DNA of 64,000 bases from Ferrimonas sp. YFM (GCF_030296015.1 NZ_AP027368.1:1488001-1552000), one strand, 5' to 3'. Counted from the stretch's first letter, positions 9,394 through 18,115 are shown. Translations and numbers: made by a program. Notes: generated by a model from the letters alone, not told the origin.

Positions 9394-12300
9394 ATGTCAC
9401 CCACGCTGCTTATTGGGGTTGCCGCCCTCTGTTACCTGAGCCTGCTTTTCCTGATCGCCTGGGGAGGGGATCGCTACATACGCCAGATCCCCGCCCGGGT
9501 GAAACGCTGGGTCTATGGCCTCTCCCTGGCGGTCTACTGCTCCAGTTGGAGTTTCCTCGGGACCGTAGGCCAGGCCACCACGGATCCCTGGGGGTTCATT
9601 CCCATCTACATCGGTCCCATCCTGCTGTTTACCGTGGGCTTTGGGGTGATCCGCAAACTGGTGACCGTCTCCAAGCAGCAGAACATCACCTCGGTGGCGG
9701 ATTTCATTGCCGCCCGCTATGGCAAATCCCAGCTGCTGGCGGCCCTGGTGACCCTGATAGCGGTGTTCGGTGCCATGCCCTATATCGCCCTGCAGCTCAA
9801 GGCGATGGTGCTCAGCTTCAGTCTGTTTCAGCCTAGAACCACCGCCCTGGAGGGGGACATCCTGGCGCTGCTTATCTCCGCTTGTCTGGCGGTGTTTGCC
9901 ATCCTGTTTGGCACCCGGAAGCTGGATGCCACCGAGCATAACCCTGGCCTGATGCTGGCCATCGCCTTCGAGTCCCTGGTGAAACTGGCCGCCTTTGTCG
10001 GGGTGGGACTGCTGGTGGTGTTTGGCCTGTTTGACGGCCTCGGTGACCTTATTGCCCAGTCCAGGGCACAAGGGGTGATCAGCGGCGACAGCCATGCGTT
10101 GCAGCTGGAGAAGCTGATGCCGGAAACCCTGCTCTCCATGGCGGCGTTTCTCTGTTTGCCGAGGATGTTCCATGTGATGGTGGTGGAGTGCGACCACCCG
10201 AGGGCGGTGGAGAAGACCCGCTGGCTGTTTCCCCTATACCTGCTGGTGTTTGGCATCTTCGTGGTGCCTCTGGCCCTGGCGGGAACCCTGCTGCTGCCGG
10301 CCAGCGTGGCACCGGATACCATGGTGATTAGCCTGCCCCTGGCCACCGGCCACTTCTGGACCTCGGTGATCGCCCTGCTGGGGACCATCTCAGCCGCCAC
10401 CGGCATGGTGATAGTCGCCGTGGTGACCATCTCCATCATGGTGTCCAACGAGTGGTTGGTGCCTCTGCTGCTGCGTTCTGGCAAGATTCGCAGCCAGAAC
10501 TTCTCCCAGTTCTCCACCCTGCTGCTCAATGCCCGCCGCATCACCATTATCCTGCTGGTGCTGGCCGGTTTGGTGGCCTATCAGACCATCACCTCCCAGG
10601 AATCCCTGGCCAGGTTGGGGATGCTGGCGTTTGGGGCCTTTGCTCAGCTGGCCCCTGGCCTCATTGGCGGCCTCTACTGGAAGGGGGGCAACCGCAGTGG
10701 CGTCCTCAGTGGCCTGGCGGTGGGCTTTATCCTGTGGTTCTCCGTGGTGTTGCAGCCGGAACTGGCCCATCAGTCCAGCCTGTTCGGGGTGAATCAGGGC
10801 GTGGTGGATCTGTTCCTGGCTCTGCTGGCCAATGCCCTGTTCTACATTGTCGGCTCCCTGGTGTTTCGTGCCGGGGTGGCGGAGCGGATTCAGACCAGTG
10901 CCTTCGTGCAATTGCCGGAGGAGCGCCGGGTCAGCACCAAGCTGCTGGGGGTGGTGACCCAGCATGATCTGTTGCTGCTGGCTTCCCGGTTCGTCGGGCC
11001 GACCCGGGCCTACCAGAGCTTCTCCGAGTTCAGCCCGGGATCGGTGGACTCCCGCTCCTGGGGCCGCAGCGCCCCGGTGGAACTCATCGCCCACACCGAG
11101 CGCCTGCTCTCCAGTGTGCTCGGTGCCTCCTCGGCGGACCTGGTGATGGACTCGGTGCTGCGGGGGCGGGATCTGGCCCTGGATGAGGTGTTCTCCCTGA
11201 TGGATGAGGCCTCCGCCAAGATCCTGCTGTCTCAGGACATGCTCCGCGGGGCCATCGAGCACGCCTATGAGGGGATGAGTGTGGTGGACCAGGAGCTGAA
11301 GCTGGTGGCCTGGAACAACCGCTATCAGGAGCTGTACCACTACCCGGACGGCTTCCTGCAGCTGGGGATGCCGGTGGAGCAGATCATCCGCTTCAATGCC
11401 GAGCGCGGCTATTGTGGCCCGGGAGAGATAGAGGACCATGTGGCCCGGCGGGTCTACTTCATGCGTCAGGGCAGTGCCCACAGCTCCGAGCGGCGCCGTG
11501 ACGATGGCCGGGTGATCAGCGTCCGTGGCAACCCCATGCCCGGCGGCGGCTTCGTGATGACCTTTACCGACATCACCGAGTTCCGTCAGCAGGAGGCGAT
11601 GCTGCAGAACATCAACGCCACCCTGGAGGCCAGGGTGGAGGAGCGCACCCGTGAGCTGGAAGCCCTGAACCAGAAACTGGTGGTGGCCAAAGAGGCGGAG
11701 GAGGAGGCCAACCAGAGCAAGAGCCGCTTCCTGGCCGCCATCGGCCATGATCTGATGCAGCCTCTGAATGCCGCCAGGTTGTTTACTGCGGCCCTGGCTC
11801 AGCATCAGAAGCTGGATAAGGAGCTCACCGCCACAGTGGAGAACATCACCGGCTCCCTGCACACCGCCGGGGATCTGCTGGCGGACCTGCTGGACATCTC
11901 CAAGCTGGAGTCGGGCACCATGGAGGTGAACCGTGCCGACGTCAATGTGATGGACATCCTCGAACCTCTGGTGACCGAGTTCTCCGCCCTGGCTCAGAGC
12001 AACGGTCAGCGTTTCAGTGCCCACCTGCGTTCGGCCACCATCAACACCGACCCCAACCTGATGCGTCGTATCGTGCAGAACTTCCTGACCAACGCCCTGA
12101 AGTACGCGCCACGGGGGCGGGTGGTGATGGGCACCCGAATTCACAATGGCCGGCTGGAGATCCAGGTGTGGGACAATGGTTGCGGCATTGCCGAAGACAA
12201 GCTGGACGAGATTTTTTATGAGTTTAAGCAGCTGAATCTTCATGCCCGGGTAGGCGGCATCGGCCTGGGACTGGCCATTGTGGATCGCATCAGCAAGGTA

Positions 12301-12819
12301 CTGGGCCACAAATTGCACCTGCGCTCCTCGTTGGGAGAGGGCTCCATGTTCTCCGTGTCTCTGCCCATCAGTGCCTCTCCGGTGCCCGCCCGGCCCAAAC
12401 CCAAGGCGTTGCCCCAGTCTCCACTGAAAGGCGTCAAGGTGCTCTGCATCGATAACGAGGCCACCATCCTGGCCGGTCTGGCCACCCTGCTGCAACGTTG
12501 GCAGTGCGACGTGGCCCTGGCGGAGAGCCTGGAGGATGCGCTGATTGAGATGGGGCTCCAGGGGTTCAAGCCGGATGTGATGCTGGCGGATTACCACCTG
12601 GACGACAACCGCAACGGCCTGGATGCCATGGATGAGATTCGTCGCCGCTACGGCGAGCAGGTGCCCGGGGTGCTGATCACCGCGGACACCCGCGAAGAGC
12701 TTAAGCAGGAGGTGGCCCAACGAGGCTACAACTACATGGCCAAGATGGTGAAACCCGCCGCCTTAAGGGCCATGGTCTCCTCTCTGATTGCGAAAAAGGC
12801 GGGTGCAGACCATGATTAG
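9394..12819 (+). CDS. crbS: SSS-family transporter / hybrid histidine kinase, CrbS-like
   Basis: A 1141-residue sensor in one chain. Residues 1 to about 490 form a sodium/solute symporter-like domain of about 13 helices (WSFLGTVGQATTDPWGF, FVGVGLLVVFGLFDGL). A linker, a PAS domain (about 620-730) and a coiled coil follow. The HisKA box is GHDLMQPLNAARLF, the HATPase domain has NALKYAP, DNGCGI and GIGLGLAIV, and a receiver domain (about 1015-1135) has its phospho-acceptor Asp in VMLADYHLDD. This architecture matches CrbS of V. cholerae, which with the LuxR-type regulator CrbR activates acs. Its position divergent from acs supports that role. The likely partner is at 33692-34348. Confidence 0.85.
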   Translation: MSPTLLIGVAALCYLSLLFLIAWGGDRYIRQIPARVKRWVYGLSLAVYCSSWSFLGTVGQATTDPWGFIPIYIGPILLFTVGFGVIRKLVTVSKQQNITSVADFIAARYGKSQLLAALVTLIAVFGAMPYIALQLKAMVLSFSLFQPRTTALEGDILALLISACLAVFAILFGTRKLDATEHNPGLMLAIAFESLVKLAAFVGVGLLVVFGLFDGLGDLIAQSRAQGVISGDSHALQLEKLMPETLLSMAAFLCLPRMFHVMVVECDHPRAVEKTRWLFPLYLLVFGIFVVPLALAGTLLLPASVAPDTMVISLPLATGHFWTSVIALLGTISAATGMVIVAVVTISIMVSNEWLVPLLLRSGKIRSQNFSQFSTLLLNARRITIILLVLAGLVAYQTITSQESLARLGMLAFGAFAQLAPGLIGGLYWKGGNRSGVLSGLAVGFILWFSVVLQPELAHQSSLFGVNQGVVDLFLALLANALFYIVGSLVFRAGVAERIQTSAFVQLPEERRVSTKLLGVVTQHDLLLLASRFVGPTRAYQSFSEFSPGSVDSRSWGRSAPVELIAHTERLLSSVLGASSADLVMDSVLRGRDLALDEVFSLMDEASAKILLSQDMLRGAIEHAYEGMSVVDQELKLVAWNNRYQELYHYPDGFLQLGMPVEQIIRFNAERGYCGPGEIEDHVARRVYFMRQGSAHSSERRRDDGRVISVRGNPMPGGGFVMTFTDITEFRQQEAMLQNINATLEARVEERTRELEALNQKLVVAKEAEEEANQSKSRFLAAIGHDLMQPLNAARLFTAALAQHQKLDKELTATVENITGSLHTAGDLLADLLDISKLESGTMEVNRADVNVMDILEPLVTEFSALAQSNGQRFSAHLRSATINTDPNLMRRIVQNFLTNALKYAPRGRVVMGTRIHNGRLEIQVWDNGCGIAEDKLDEIFYEFKQLNLHARVGGIGLGLAIVDRISKVLGHKLHLRSSLGEGSMFSVSLPISASPVPARPKPKALPQSPLKGVKVLCIDNEATILAGLATLLQRWQCDVALAESLEDALIEMGLQGFKPDVMLADYHLDDNRNGLDAMDEIRRRYGEQVPGVLITADTREELKQEVAQRGYNYMAKMVKPAALRAMVSSLIAKKAGADHD

Positions 12820-12845
12820 ATTTGTAAAGGGTAAGGTTCAACCCA

Positions 12846-13538
12846 ATGAGTAAGATGGAAAAGTTTGAGGCGATCTGGCAACGGGCCGCCGAGCGCAAGG
12901 GGGGCGATGACGCCCTGAAGGCCCTGCTGCCGGCCCCGGCCACACAGACCCTGCCCAGCGATGACAGGCTGCTGTCCGCCATGAGCGCCCAGATCTTCAA
13001 ATCGGGATTCGTCTGGCGGGTGGTGGACAACAAATGGCCCGCTTTCGAAGAGGCGTTCTGGGGTTTTGAGCCCCACAAGCTGGTGCTGATGTCTCCGGAG
13101 CAGCTGGATCAGCGAATGCAGAACCCGGCCCTGATCCGCCACGGCAAGAAGATGCAGGCGGTGCTGGACAACGCCCGTATGGTCGCAGAGCTGGCCCAGG
13201 AGCATGGCAGCTTTGGCCAATGGCTCAGCCAGTGGCAGAGCCAGGAGGTGGTGGCGCTCTGGGCTGAGCTGAAAAAGCGCGGTGCCCGCCTGGGCGGCAA
13301 CACAGGTCCCTATTTCCTGCGAATGGTGGGGATAGACACCTTCCTGATGACCGGAGACGTGACCTCCTATCTGCAGGCGCATCAGCTGATAGAGGGGAGC
13401 CCCACCAGTAAGCGGGCACTTACTCAGGCTCAGGCCTGCTTCAACCAGTGGCAGCAGCAGAGCGGTCTGCCCCTGGCCAGCATCTCCCGGGTGATCTCCT
13501 GTTCTGTGGGGGACAACCGCCTGGGAGTGAGTCACTGA
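12846..13538 (+). CDS. DNA-3-methyladenine glycosylase I-like protein
   Basis: A 230-residue Tag-like helix-hairpin-helix glycosylase. The characteristic early segment SAQIFKSGFVWRVVDNKWPAFEEAFWGFEP matches the family's segment in which the enzyme's aromatic pocket lies, followed by NPALIRHGKKMQAVLDNARM (family: I-R-N-x-x-K-I-x-A-x-x-x-N-A). The expected function is excision of 3-methyladenine from DNA. It differs from E. coli Tag in lacking the obvious N-terminal and C-terminal zinc-binding Cys/His set, so it belongs to the divergent branch. It starts 26 bases after crbS, probably in the same transcript, with no obvious functional link. Confidence 0.75.
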   Translation: MSKMEKFEAIWQRAAERKGGDDALKALLPAPATQTLPSDDRLLSAMSAQIFKSGFVWRVVDNKWPAFEEAFWGFEPHKLVLMSPEQLDQRMQNPALIRHGKKMQAVLDNARMVAELAQEHGSFGQWLSQWQSQEVVALWAELKKRGARLGGNTGPYFLRMVGIDTFLMTGDVTSYLQAHQLIEGSPTSKRALTQAQACFNQWQQQSGLPLASISRVISCSVGDNRLGVSH

Positions 13539-13582
13539 CGGCCACTTGATGGCCATCAGTGCGCCAGAGTAAGGAGAAGATG

Positions 13583-14011
13583 ATGGAATCGAAAACACCC
13601 TGGTACTTCTGGCTGGTTGCCGCTTTGGCGTTGTTGTGGAACGCCGGGGGCGCCCTGGATTACGTGATGACCCAGACCCGCAATGAAGAGTATATGGCTC
13701 AGTTTACCCAGGAGCAGCTGGCGTTCTTCTACGGTCTGCCCTCCTGGGTGGTGGCCTGTTGGGCCACGGCGGTGTGGGGAGGCGTGCTCGGCGCATTGCT
13801 GTTGTTGCTGCGCCGGGAGGTGGCGGTGCAGATACTGCTGGTCTCTTTTGCCGCCATGGCGCTCTCCATGTTCCACAACTTCCTGCTCAGCAATGGCCTG
13901 GAGGTAATGGGGGATCCCACCTCGCTAATGTTCAGCGCAGCGATATTTGTGATCTCCCTGGCCCTCTACCTGTTTGCCCGCAGGATGACCCGGGTCGGCA
14001 TCCTGCGCTAA
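13583..14011 (+). CDS. Four-helix integral membrane protein
   Basis: A 142-residue protein with four predicted membrane helices (about residues 8-26, 52-74, 79-100 and 112-130) and a conserved-looking first loop, GGALDYVMTQTRNEEYM. I start at the second of two tandem ATGs (13583) because AAGGAG at 13571-13576 is then six bases away; the frame is open to a GTG at 13559. I know similar hypothetical proteins in marine gammaproteobacteria but no function. It is 44 bases after the Tag-like gene, and its stop overlaps the convergent LysR stop. Confidence 0.7.
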   Translation: MESKTPWYFWLVAALALLWNAGGALDYVMTQTRNEEYMAQFTQEQLAFFYGLPSWVVACWATAVWGGVLGALLLLLRREVAVQILLVSFAAMALSMFHNFLLSNGLEVMGDPTSLMFSAAIFVISLALYLFARRMTRVGILR

Positions 14012-14838
14012 GGGGCCGGCGTCACCAGATCACGAATCCTATCGGTTAGGGCATACATGTCGAAGTGTTTCCTGAACTGGTTGGAGGCGCGCAGGAAAAA
14101 GCCCAGGGGGTAGGCCTCAAGAGCGCGCTGTTCCACCTCCTGGGGCAGGCTCCAGCTGGGCAGCACCACCGCCTGTCCCGGTGCCTGAGGCGCGTCTCCC
14201 AGCAGGCTGGCGGATTCACTCTGCAGCCACTGGCTCTCTTCATCACTTTCCAGGCCACTCTCTTCGATGATCCTTCTGGCGAGGCTCTGTTCCAGCATGG
14301 TACTGAACACCACCTTGGAGACGGCGGTTTCCCCCTGTGGGCATACCAGGCTCATGGGGTGTTCCACCAGGATGTCTCTGGCCAGGGATTTTTCCTCCGG
14401 CCAGGCAAACCCCAGTGTCAGATCAGACTCATCAATGATGGCGGGGGTCATTACCGAGAAACGGGAGATGGAGAGGTTGAGACTGGCGGACTCGGAGATG
14501 ACCTGGGCGATGGCACTGACCAGATCGTTACGTATGCCATCGCTGATGGAGATCTTCAGAAACTGCTGCTGATCCAGTTTGGCAAACTCGCTCATCATCT
14601 CATCCTGCAGGCGAATTGCCCTCTGGCTGTAGTGAAACACCAACTGCCCCTCCCGGGTCAGTTTCAGCCCTGAGCTTTTCTCCAGCAGGCGTTTGCCAAA
14701 ATGTTCCTCCACCTTGCGCACGTGTTGAGACACAGCAGGTTGGGTCATAAACAGTGAGGCGGCGGCATCACTGTAGCTGCCTTTGTCTGCGACACAGGCA
14801 AAGGTTTTCAGAAACTTGATATCGATAGAGCGATTCAT
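14008..14838 (-). CDS. LysR-family transcriptional regulator
   Basis: A 276-residue regulator. The N-terminal winged helix-turn-helix has FLKTFACVADKGSYSDAAAS and MTQPAVSQHVRKVEEHFGKRLLEK (residues about 8-55), and a shortened substrate-binding domain follows. It starts at ATG 14838 with GGGGA five bases upstream; a GTG lies one codon earlier. It is transcribed away from the prepilin peptidase and Tad locus, but the 140-base gap between them makes it a candidate regulator of that locus. The effector is unknown. The binding domain is about 20 residues shorter than usual at the C terminus. Confidence 0.85.
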   Translation of the reverse strand: MNRSIDIKFLKTFACVADKGSYSDAAASLFMTQPAVSQHVRKVEEHFGKRLLEKSSGLKLTREGQLVFHYSQRAIRLQDEMMSEFAKLDQQQFLKISISDGIRNDLVSAIAQVISESASLNLSISRFSVMTPAIIDESDLTLGFAWPEEKSLARDILVEHPMSLVCPQGETAVSKVVFSTMLEQSLARRIIEESGLESDEESQWLQSESASLLGDAPQAPGQAVVLPSWSLPQEVEQRALEAYPLGFFLRASNQFRKHFDMYALTDRIRDLVTPAP

Positions 14839-14981
14839 CACAATCCCCAGTCAGTGCGTCCATTCTTATTCTAAGTAATTGATATATTTTTATTATTAGG
14901 TCTGTTTGCCTCTCCTGTGCCCACAGCCCCAATTGCTTTACATTGATTTTAGGTTGTTTTCATTTTGGTCGCCCTGCTTCC

Positions 14982-15416
14982 TCAAGGGCCGAGGTTACTG
15001 AGTATCACCCCCAGGCAGCCGCCGACGGCGATGGCGGGACCATAGGGGACCCCTCTCTCTCTGGCTTTTTGGCGATTGACGATCATCATGGCAATGGCGA
15101 TGGTTGCTCCCATCAGGGTGATCACCATCAGCACCCCGGGGAACAACTCGGGATTGATCCCCAGAGAGTAGGCCGCCAGCAGTTTGGTGTCGCCGGCGCC
15201 CAGAATATTAAGCATCATTAATGCTACGCCGACAGCAATAATAATGATCGGAAGCAGCAGCTGGATCTGCTCCATGGGGCCGGTAAACGCAATAAAGGCA
15301 GAGAGCAGTCCGGCAAAAATGACTGTAATATTTGAAATTTTTCTATGTCTTATGTCGCTATTAATCGCCACCAGACTCACTAGTGAAAGAATAATCAACA
15401 GCACAGGTCCCCCCAC
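14982..15416 (-). CDS. tadV: Prepilin peptidase, A24 family (TadV/CpaA)
   Basis: A 144-residue polytopic protease with the two catalytic aspartates of the TadV/CpaA family: NSDIRHRKISN near residue 20 and GAGDTKLLAAYSLG near residue 73. It should cleave the Flp prepilin and the TadE/TadF pseudopilins at the G/x-x-x-x-E site in the inner membrane. It starts with GTG behind an AAAAGG site. It is on the opposite strand from the pilus operon, with its start facing flp across about 185 AT-rich bases, so the two probably share a divergent control region. Confidence 0.88.
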   Translation of the reverse strand: MGGPVLLIILSLVSLVAINSDIRHRKISNITVIFAGLLSAFIAFTGPMEQIQLLLPIIIIAVGVALMMLNILGAGDTKLLAAYSLGINPELFPGVLMVITLMGATIAIAMMIVNRQKARERGVPYGPAIAVGGCLGVILSNLGP

Positions 15417-15483
15417 ATTTTTGCCTTTTAATCCGTACCTTAACCCCAGTCGTTTCGACTGTATCAGACTTTATCATTTTTTT

Positions 15484-15499
15484 CTTATAAAAATATAAG
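15484..15499. promoter_or_regulatory. Inverted repeat between tadV and flp
   Basis: CTTATA-AAAA-TATAAG, a perfect 6+4+6 dyad in the AT-rich tadV/flp divergent region, about 70 bases from the tadV start and 100 from flp. It is a candidate operator or paired promoter element. Confidence 0.35.
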
Positions 15500-15601
15500 G
15501 AGAAAAGGCTAGTGAGGAAAATCGGATCGAACATAGTATTGGTCGTGCAAAGCAATCAAGGCAATTGACGCCAAACAAATTATTCCTGGGGGAATCTTCA
15601 T

Positions 15602-15814
15602 ATGTTCGATTACATCAAGTCCAAATTCTACCTCTCTTTCGGTCAGTACATTAAAGACGAGCGTGGTGTAACCGCAGTAGAATACGCCATTATCGCTGTA
15701 GCAATGTCCGCCATTATCCTGGTTGTATTCAACGATGGCTCCCTGAAGACCGCTCTGACTGACGCCGTAGGCTCCATTAAGACCAACATGACTTCTGCGA
15801 CTACTGCCAACTAA
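15602..15814 (+). CDS. flp: Flp-type type IVb pilin
   Basis: A 70-residue Flp prepilin, the major subunit of the Tad pilus. The leader ends at ERG, and the class IVb signature GVTAVEYAIIAVAMSAIILVV follows, with the prepilin cleavage Gly and Glu+5; the mature protein is about 48 residues with a hydrophobic N-terminal helix and a Thr/Ser/Ala-rich tail. There is a strong GGGGGAA ribosome-binding site. It is followed by a long structured gap and a terminator, so pilin message should exceed that of the downstream assembly genes. Confidence 0.95.
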   Translation: MFDYIKSKFYLSFGQYIKDERGVTAVEYAIIAVAMSAIILVVFNDGSLKTALTDAVGSIKTNMTSATTAN

Positions 15815-15828
15815 TTGCCAGTCGCCAA
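15812..15828 (+). repeat. 17-bp direct repeat, copy 1
   Basis: TAATTGCCAGTCGCCAA begins at the flp stop codon. It recurs exactly at 15866-15882, 54 bases later, and an 8-base remnant (TAATTGCC) is at 15898-15905. Confidence 0.85.
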
Positions 15829-15865
15829 TTAATTGTCCACGGTGGAGTTTGTTATCGACGTCAAT

Positions 15866-15882
15866 TAATTGCCAGTCGCCAA
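15866..15882 (+). repeat. 17-bp direct repeat, copy 2
   Basis: Exact second copy of TAATTGCCAGTCGCCAA in the flp-rcpC gap. The pair suggests a recent tandem duplication or a repeated RNA-binding or processing signal in the 3' leader. Confidence 0.85.
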
Positions 15883-15887
15883 GGATT

Positions 15888-15946
15888 TGTCGGCGCCTAA
15901 TTGCCCCGACAGTCTAAATCGATAATTCATCTTTTTAGTCTGTCGG
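15888..15946 (+). other. Competing hairpins in the flp-rcpC gap
   Basis: TGTCGG (15888-15893) can pair with CCGACA (15906-15911). The same CCGACAGTCTAAA (15906-15918) can instead pair with TTTAGTCTGTCGG (15934-15946) with one mismatch. The two stems share a strand and exclude each other, and a terminator follows, which resembles an attenuator. Confidence 0.4.
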
Positions 15947-15973
15947 CGGCCAGACTCAATACCGAATAAGAGC

Positions 15974-16001
15974 AAAAAGGAGGCTTGCCCTCCTTTTTTT
16001 A
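15974..16001 (+). terminator. Terminator between flp and rcpC
   Basis: AAGGAGG (15977-15983), a five-base loop and CCTCCTT (15989-15995) are followed by Ts to 16000. The rcpC start is only ten bases further, so the downstream genes depend on readthrough or on an internal promoter. Confidence 0.8.
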
Positions 16002-16009
16002 TAGATGCT

Positions 16010-16783
16010 ATGAGTAGATTATTCATTTTCGTCATTATCTTCGGCATCGTGCTGTTTTCTATATTTTCTTTAGAAGAATTTCTGATTGCGCCACAGCCCG
16101 AAGTAGCAGCCGTAGAGAATAGGGTCAGAGAGGTCGAAGTGGCACGTCTTGTTCGGGACGTAAGTCGCTCTGAGTCCGTAGACAAAACCTCTCTCGAGTT
16201 TATTTCATTGAATGAAACCGCAGTTCTGAACCAGAACATTACACCCGCCAGAGAACTTAAACTCACAAAGGGAAGTGTTTTTGGCGACAACTATAAGGCT
16301 GGAAGCTTTTTATTATCTGACATGGTGTCGAACCCCGGTGATAAAGGGTATCTGATGCTGTCCATCGGCGACAAATATGTCCCCTATTTTTATTCTTCCG
16401 ACGACAACCAAGCCATCGATACCATCCCCATTGCCGTGGGTGATCGGGTGAGTTTCGTGGCCACGACTGCCGCCACCCACAATATCAAAGAGGCGGGTTA
16501 TGCCGAGATCACCGACATCACCAGCCGGGTGATTGTTGAGGACGCCAAGGTGATTCAGGTGCTCAGCGCCCCCCAGAACCAGCAGGATCAGGAGGAGAGC
16601 GACAGCAGTTTGCTGATTGCCCTGACCGTGGAGCAGGTGCTTCAGCTGGAGATGGCCAGGAAGCTGGGAGACATCACACTGGTACCGTCCCGTCTGACCG
16701 GTAATACCCTGTCGGTGAAGAGCAGTGACGTCATCGAGCGTCTCAGCGGTGTTCGCGAGCTTCGTGCCGGGGAGGCCCAATGA
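16010..16783 (+). CDS. rcpC: Tad pilus assembly protein RcpC/CpaB
   Basis: A 257-residue CpaB-family protein: one N-terminal membrane helix (residues 4-20), then an SAF-like domain (KGSVFGDNYKAGSFLLSDMVSN, about 88-112) and the C-terminal RcpC domain (VGDRVSFVATT, VLSAPQNQ, ALTVEQVLQLEMARKLGDITLVPS). The family sits in the periplasm and supports the outer-membrane secretin. No Shine-Dalgarno sequence lies just upstream; the nearest AGGAGG is inside the terminator stem at 15979-15983. The first third is more AT-rich than the rest of the locus. It overlaps rcpA by ATGA. Confidence 0.88.
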   Translation: MSRLFIFVIIFGIVLFSIFSLEEFLIAPQPEVAAVENRVREVEVARLVRDVSRSESVDKTSLEFISLNETAVLNQNITPARELKLTKGSVFGDNYKAGSFLLSDMVSNPGDKGYLMLSIGDKYVPYFYSSDDNQAIDTIPIAVGDRVSFVATTAATHNIKEAGYAEITDITSRVIVEDAKVIQVLSAPQNQQDQEESDSSLLIALTVEQVLQLEMARKLGDITLVPSRLTGNTLSVKSSDVIERLSGVRELRAGEAQ

Positions 16784-18115
16784 TGATTATGAGAGTAACG
16801 GCCTGGCTGGTGGCCCTGCTGGTGACCGTGGTCATGGCACTGATCCCCGCCACCGCCGCCACCTACAACCTGGATGAGGGGGGCGCCAAGACCCTGAGAT
16901 CCAGCAAGCCCATCGATACCGTGTTCATCTCCAACGCCAAGGTGGCGGACTACAAGGTGGTGGACAACCACAAGGTCGTAGTGTTTGGTGTCTCCCCCGG
17001 ATTGTCCACCGTGATCCTGTACGATCAAGAGGGGGGAATTGGCCAATCACACCCTGGTGGTCAACCTCAATCCCAAGGTGCTGGAGCAGCTGGTGGCCGC
17101 TCACTACCCGGATGAGAAGATCACCATCCGCAATGTGCTGGAGCAGGTGGTGCTGGAGGGCACCGTCTCCAGTGAATCGGTCAAGCAGTCGGTCTATGAG
17201 TTGGTGGGTGAGATGCTGACCAAGGAGGTTCAGGTCAATGAGATCGTCCTCAACGACACCAATGGCTATGAGCTGGCGAATCTGGAGTATGGCCGAACCA
17301 GCCTCTACCGCGGCGTCATCAATAACCTCAAGGTGCTGACCACAGAACAGATCAACGTCAAATTGACGGTGGCAGAAGTCTCCAGCGGCCTGCTGAGCCA
17401 GTTGGGTGTTCAATACGGATCCGAAGGGGCGGAAGCGGGTCAATTCGTGGATTACCTGACCAACTTCTCTGCCGATGACATCATCTCTGTCATCTCCGCC
17501 AAGAAGGACGAGACCCTGGGACAGGTGTTGGCTGAGCCTAACCTGTCGGTCATCTCCGGTGAAACCGCCAGCTTCCTGGTGGGCGGGGAGATCCCCATCG
17601 CCGTGCGCACCGACGACACCGTCTCTGTCACCTACAAAGAGTACGGCATCATGCTCAACCTGGTGGCCAAGGTGATGGACAGCGACAACATCCGTCTGTC
17701 GCTGATGCCCGAAGTGAGCTCCATCGATCCCCAGAACACCTACGACAGCACCATTGCCAACATTCCGGCGCTGCGCACCCGCCGTGCTCACACCACGGTT
17801 CAGCTGAAAGATGGTCAGAGCTTTGTTCTGGCCGGCCTGCTCACCTCGGAAGAGAGAGAGCTGCTGTCCCGGGTGCCCCTGCTGGGAGACATTCCGGTGC
17901 TGGGCAGCCTGTTCAGCCATACCGAGTCCGATTACACCAAGACTGAGCTGATCATTGTGGCCACGGTCAACCTGGTGCAGCCCACCTCGCCTGAGCGTGT
18001 GCGCCTGCCGATGATGCAACGCACCAGCGATCTGGAACGGCTGCTGGGGATCGAGTTCAGCAACCCTCAGCAACCTGAACTGCAAGAGGTTCTGACCCAG
18101 GGAGGTTTCCGATGA
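16780..18115 (+). pseudogene. rcpA: Tad pilus secretin RcpA/CpaC, frameshifted
   Basis: The outer-membrane secretin of the Tad pilus, split over two frames. The first frame gives a signal peptide (LVALLVTVVMALIPATAA) and the N-terminal pilotin/N0-like domain to ILYDQEG; it then runs off-frame and stops at 17115. The second frame resumes at once with ELANHTLVVNLNPKV and carries BON-like repeats and the secretin core to the hallmark LLGDIPVLGSLF. Removing one G from GGGGGG (17031-17036) restores a 444-residue protein of normal length. It could be a sequencing error, a real mutation, phase variation or programmed slippage; the rest of the gene shows no decay. It starts with ATG overlapping the rcpC stop and has a GGAGG site. 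Confidence 0.88.
17031..17036 (+). repeat. G6 homopolymer at the rcpA frameshift
   Basis: A run of six G residues exactly where the secretin frame breaks. Five G residues would keep the frame open. Such runs are prone to polymerase slippage and to base-calling error. Confidence 0.9.

Noticed and set aside
10390-12720. 776-codon open frame antisense to the CrbS-like kinase
   Set aside because: Shadow; His/Gln/Gly-rich composition typical of reversed GC-rich coding DNA, with no start signal.
15361-15555. 64-codon open frame overlapping the tadV start
   Set aside because: Out of frame with tadV, no family resemblance and located in the divergent promoter region.
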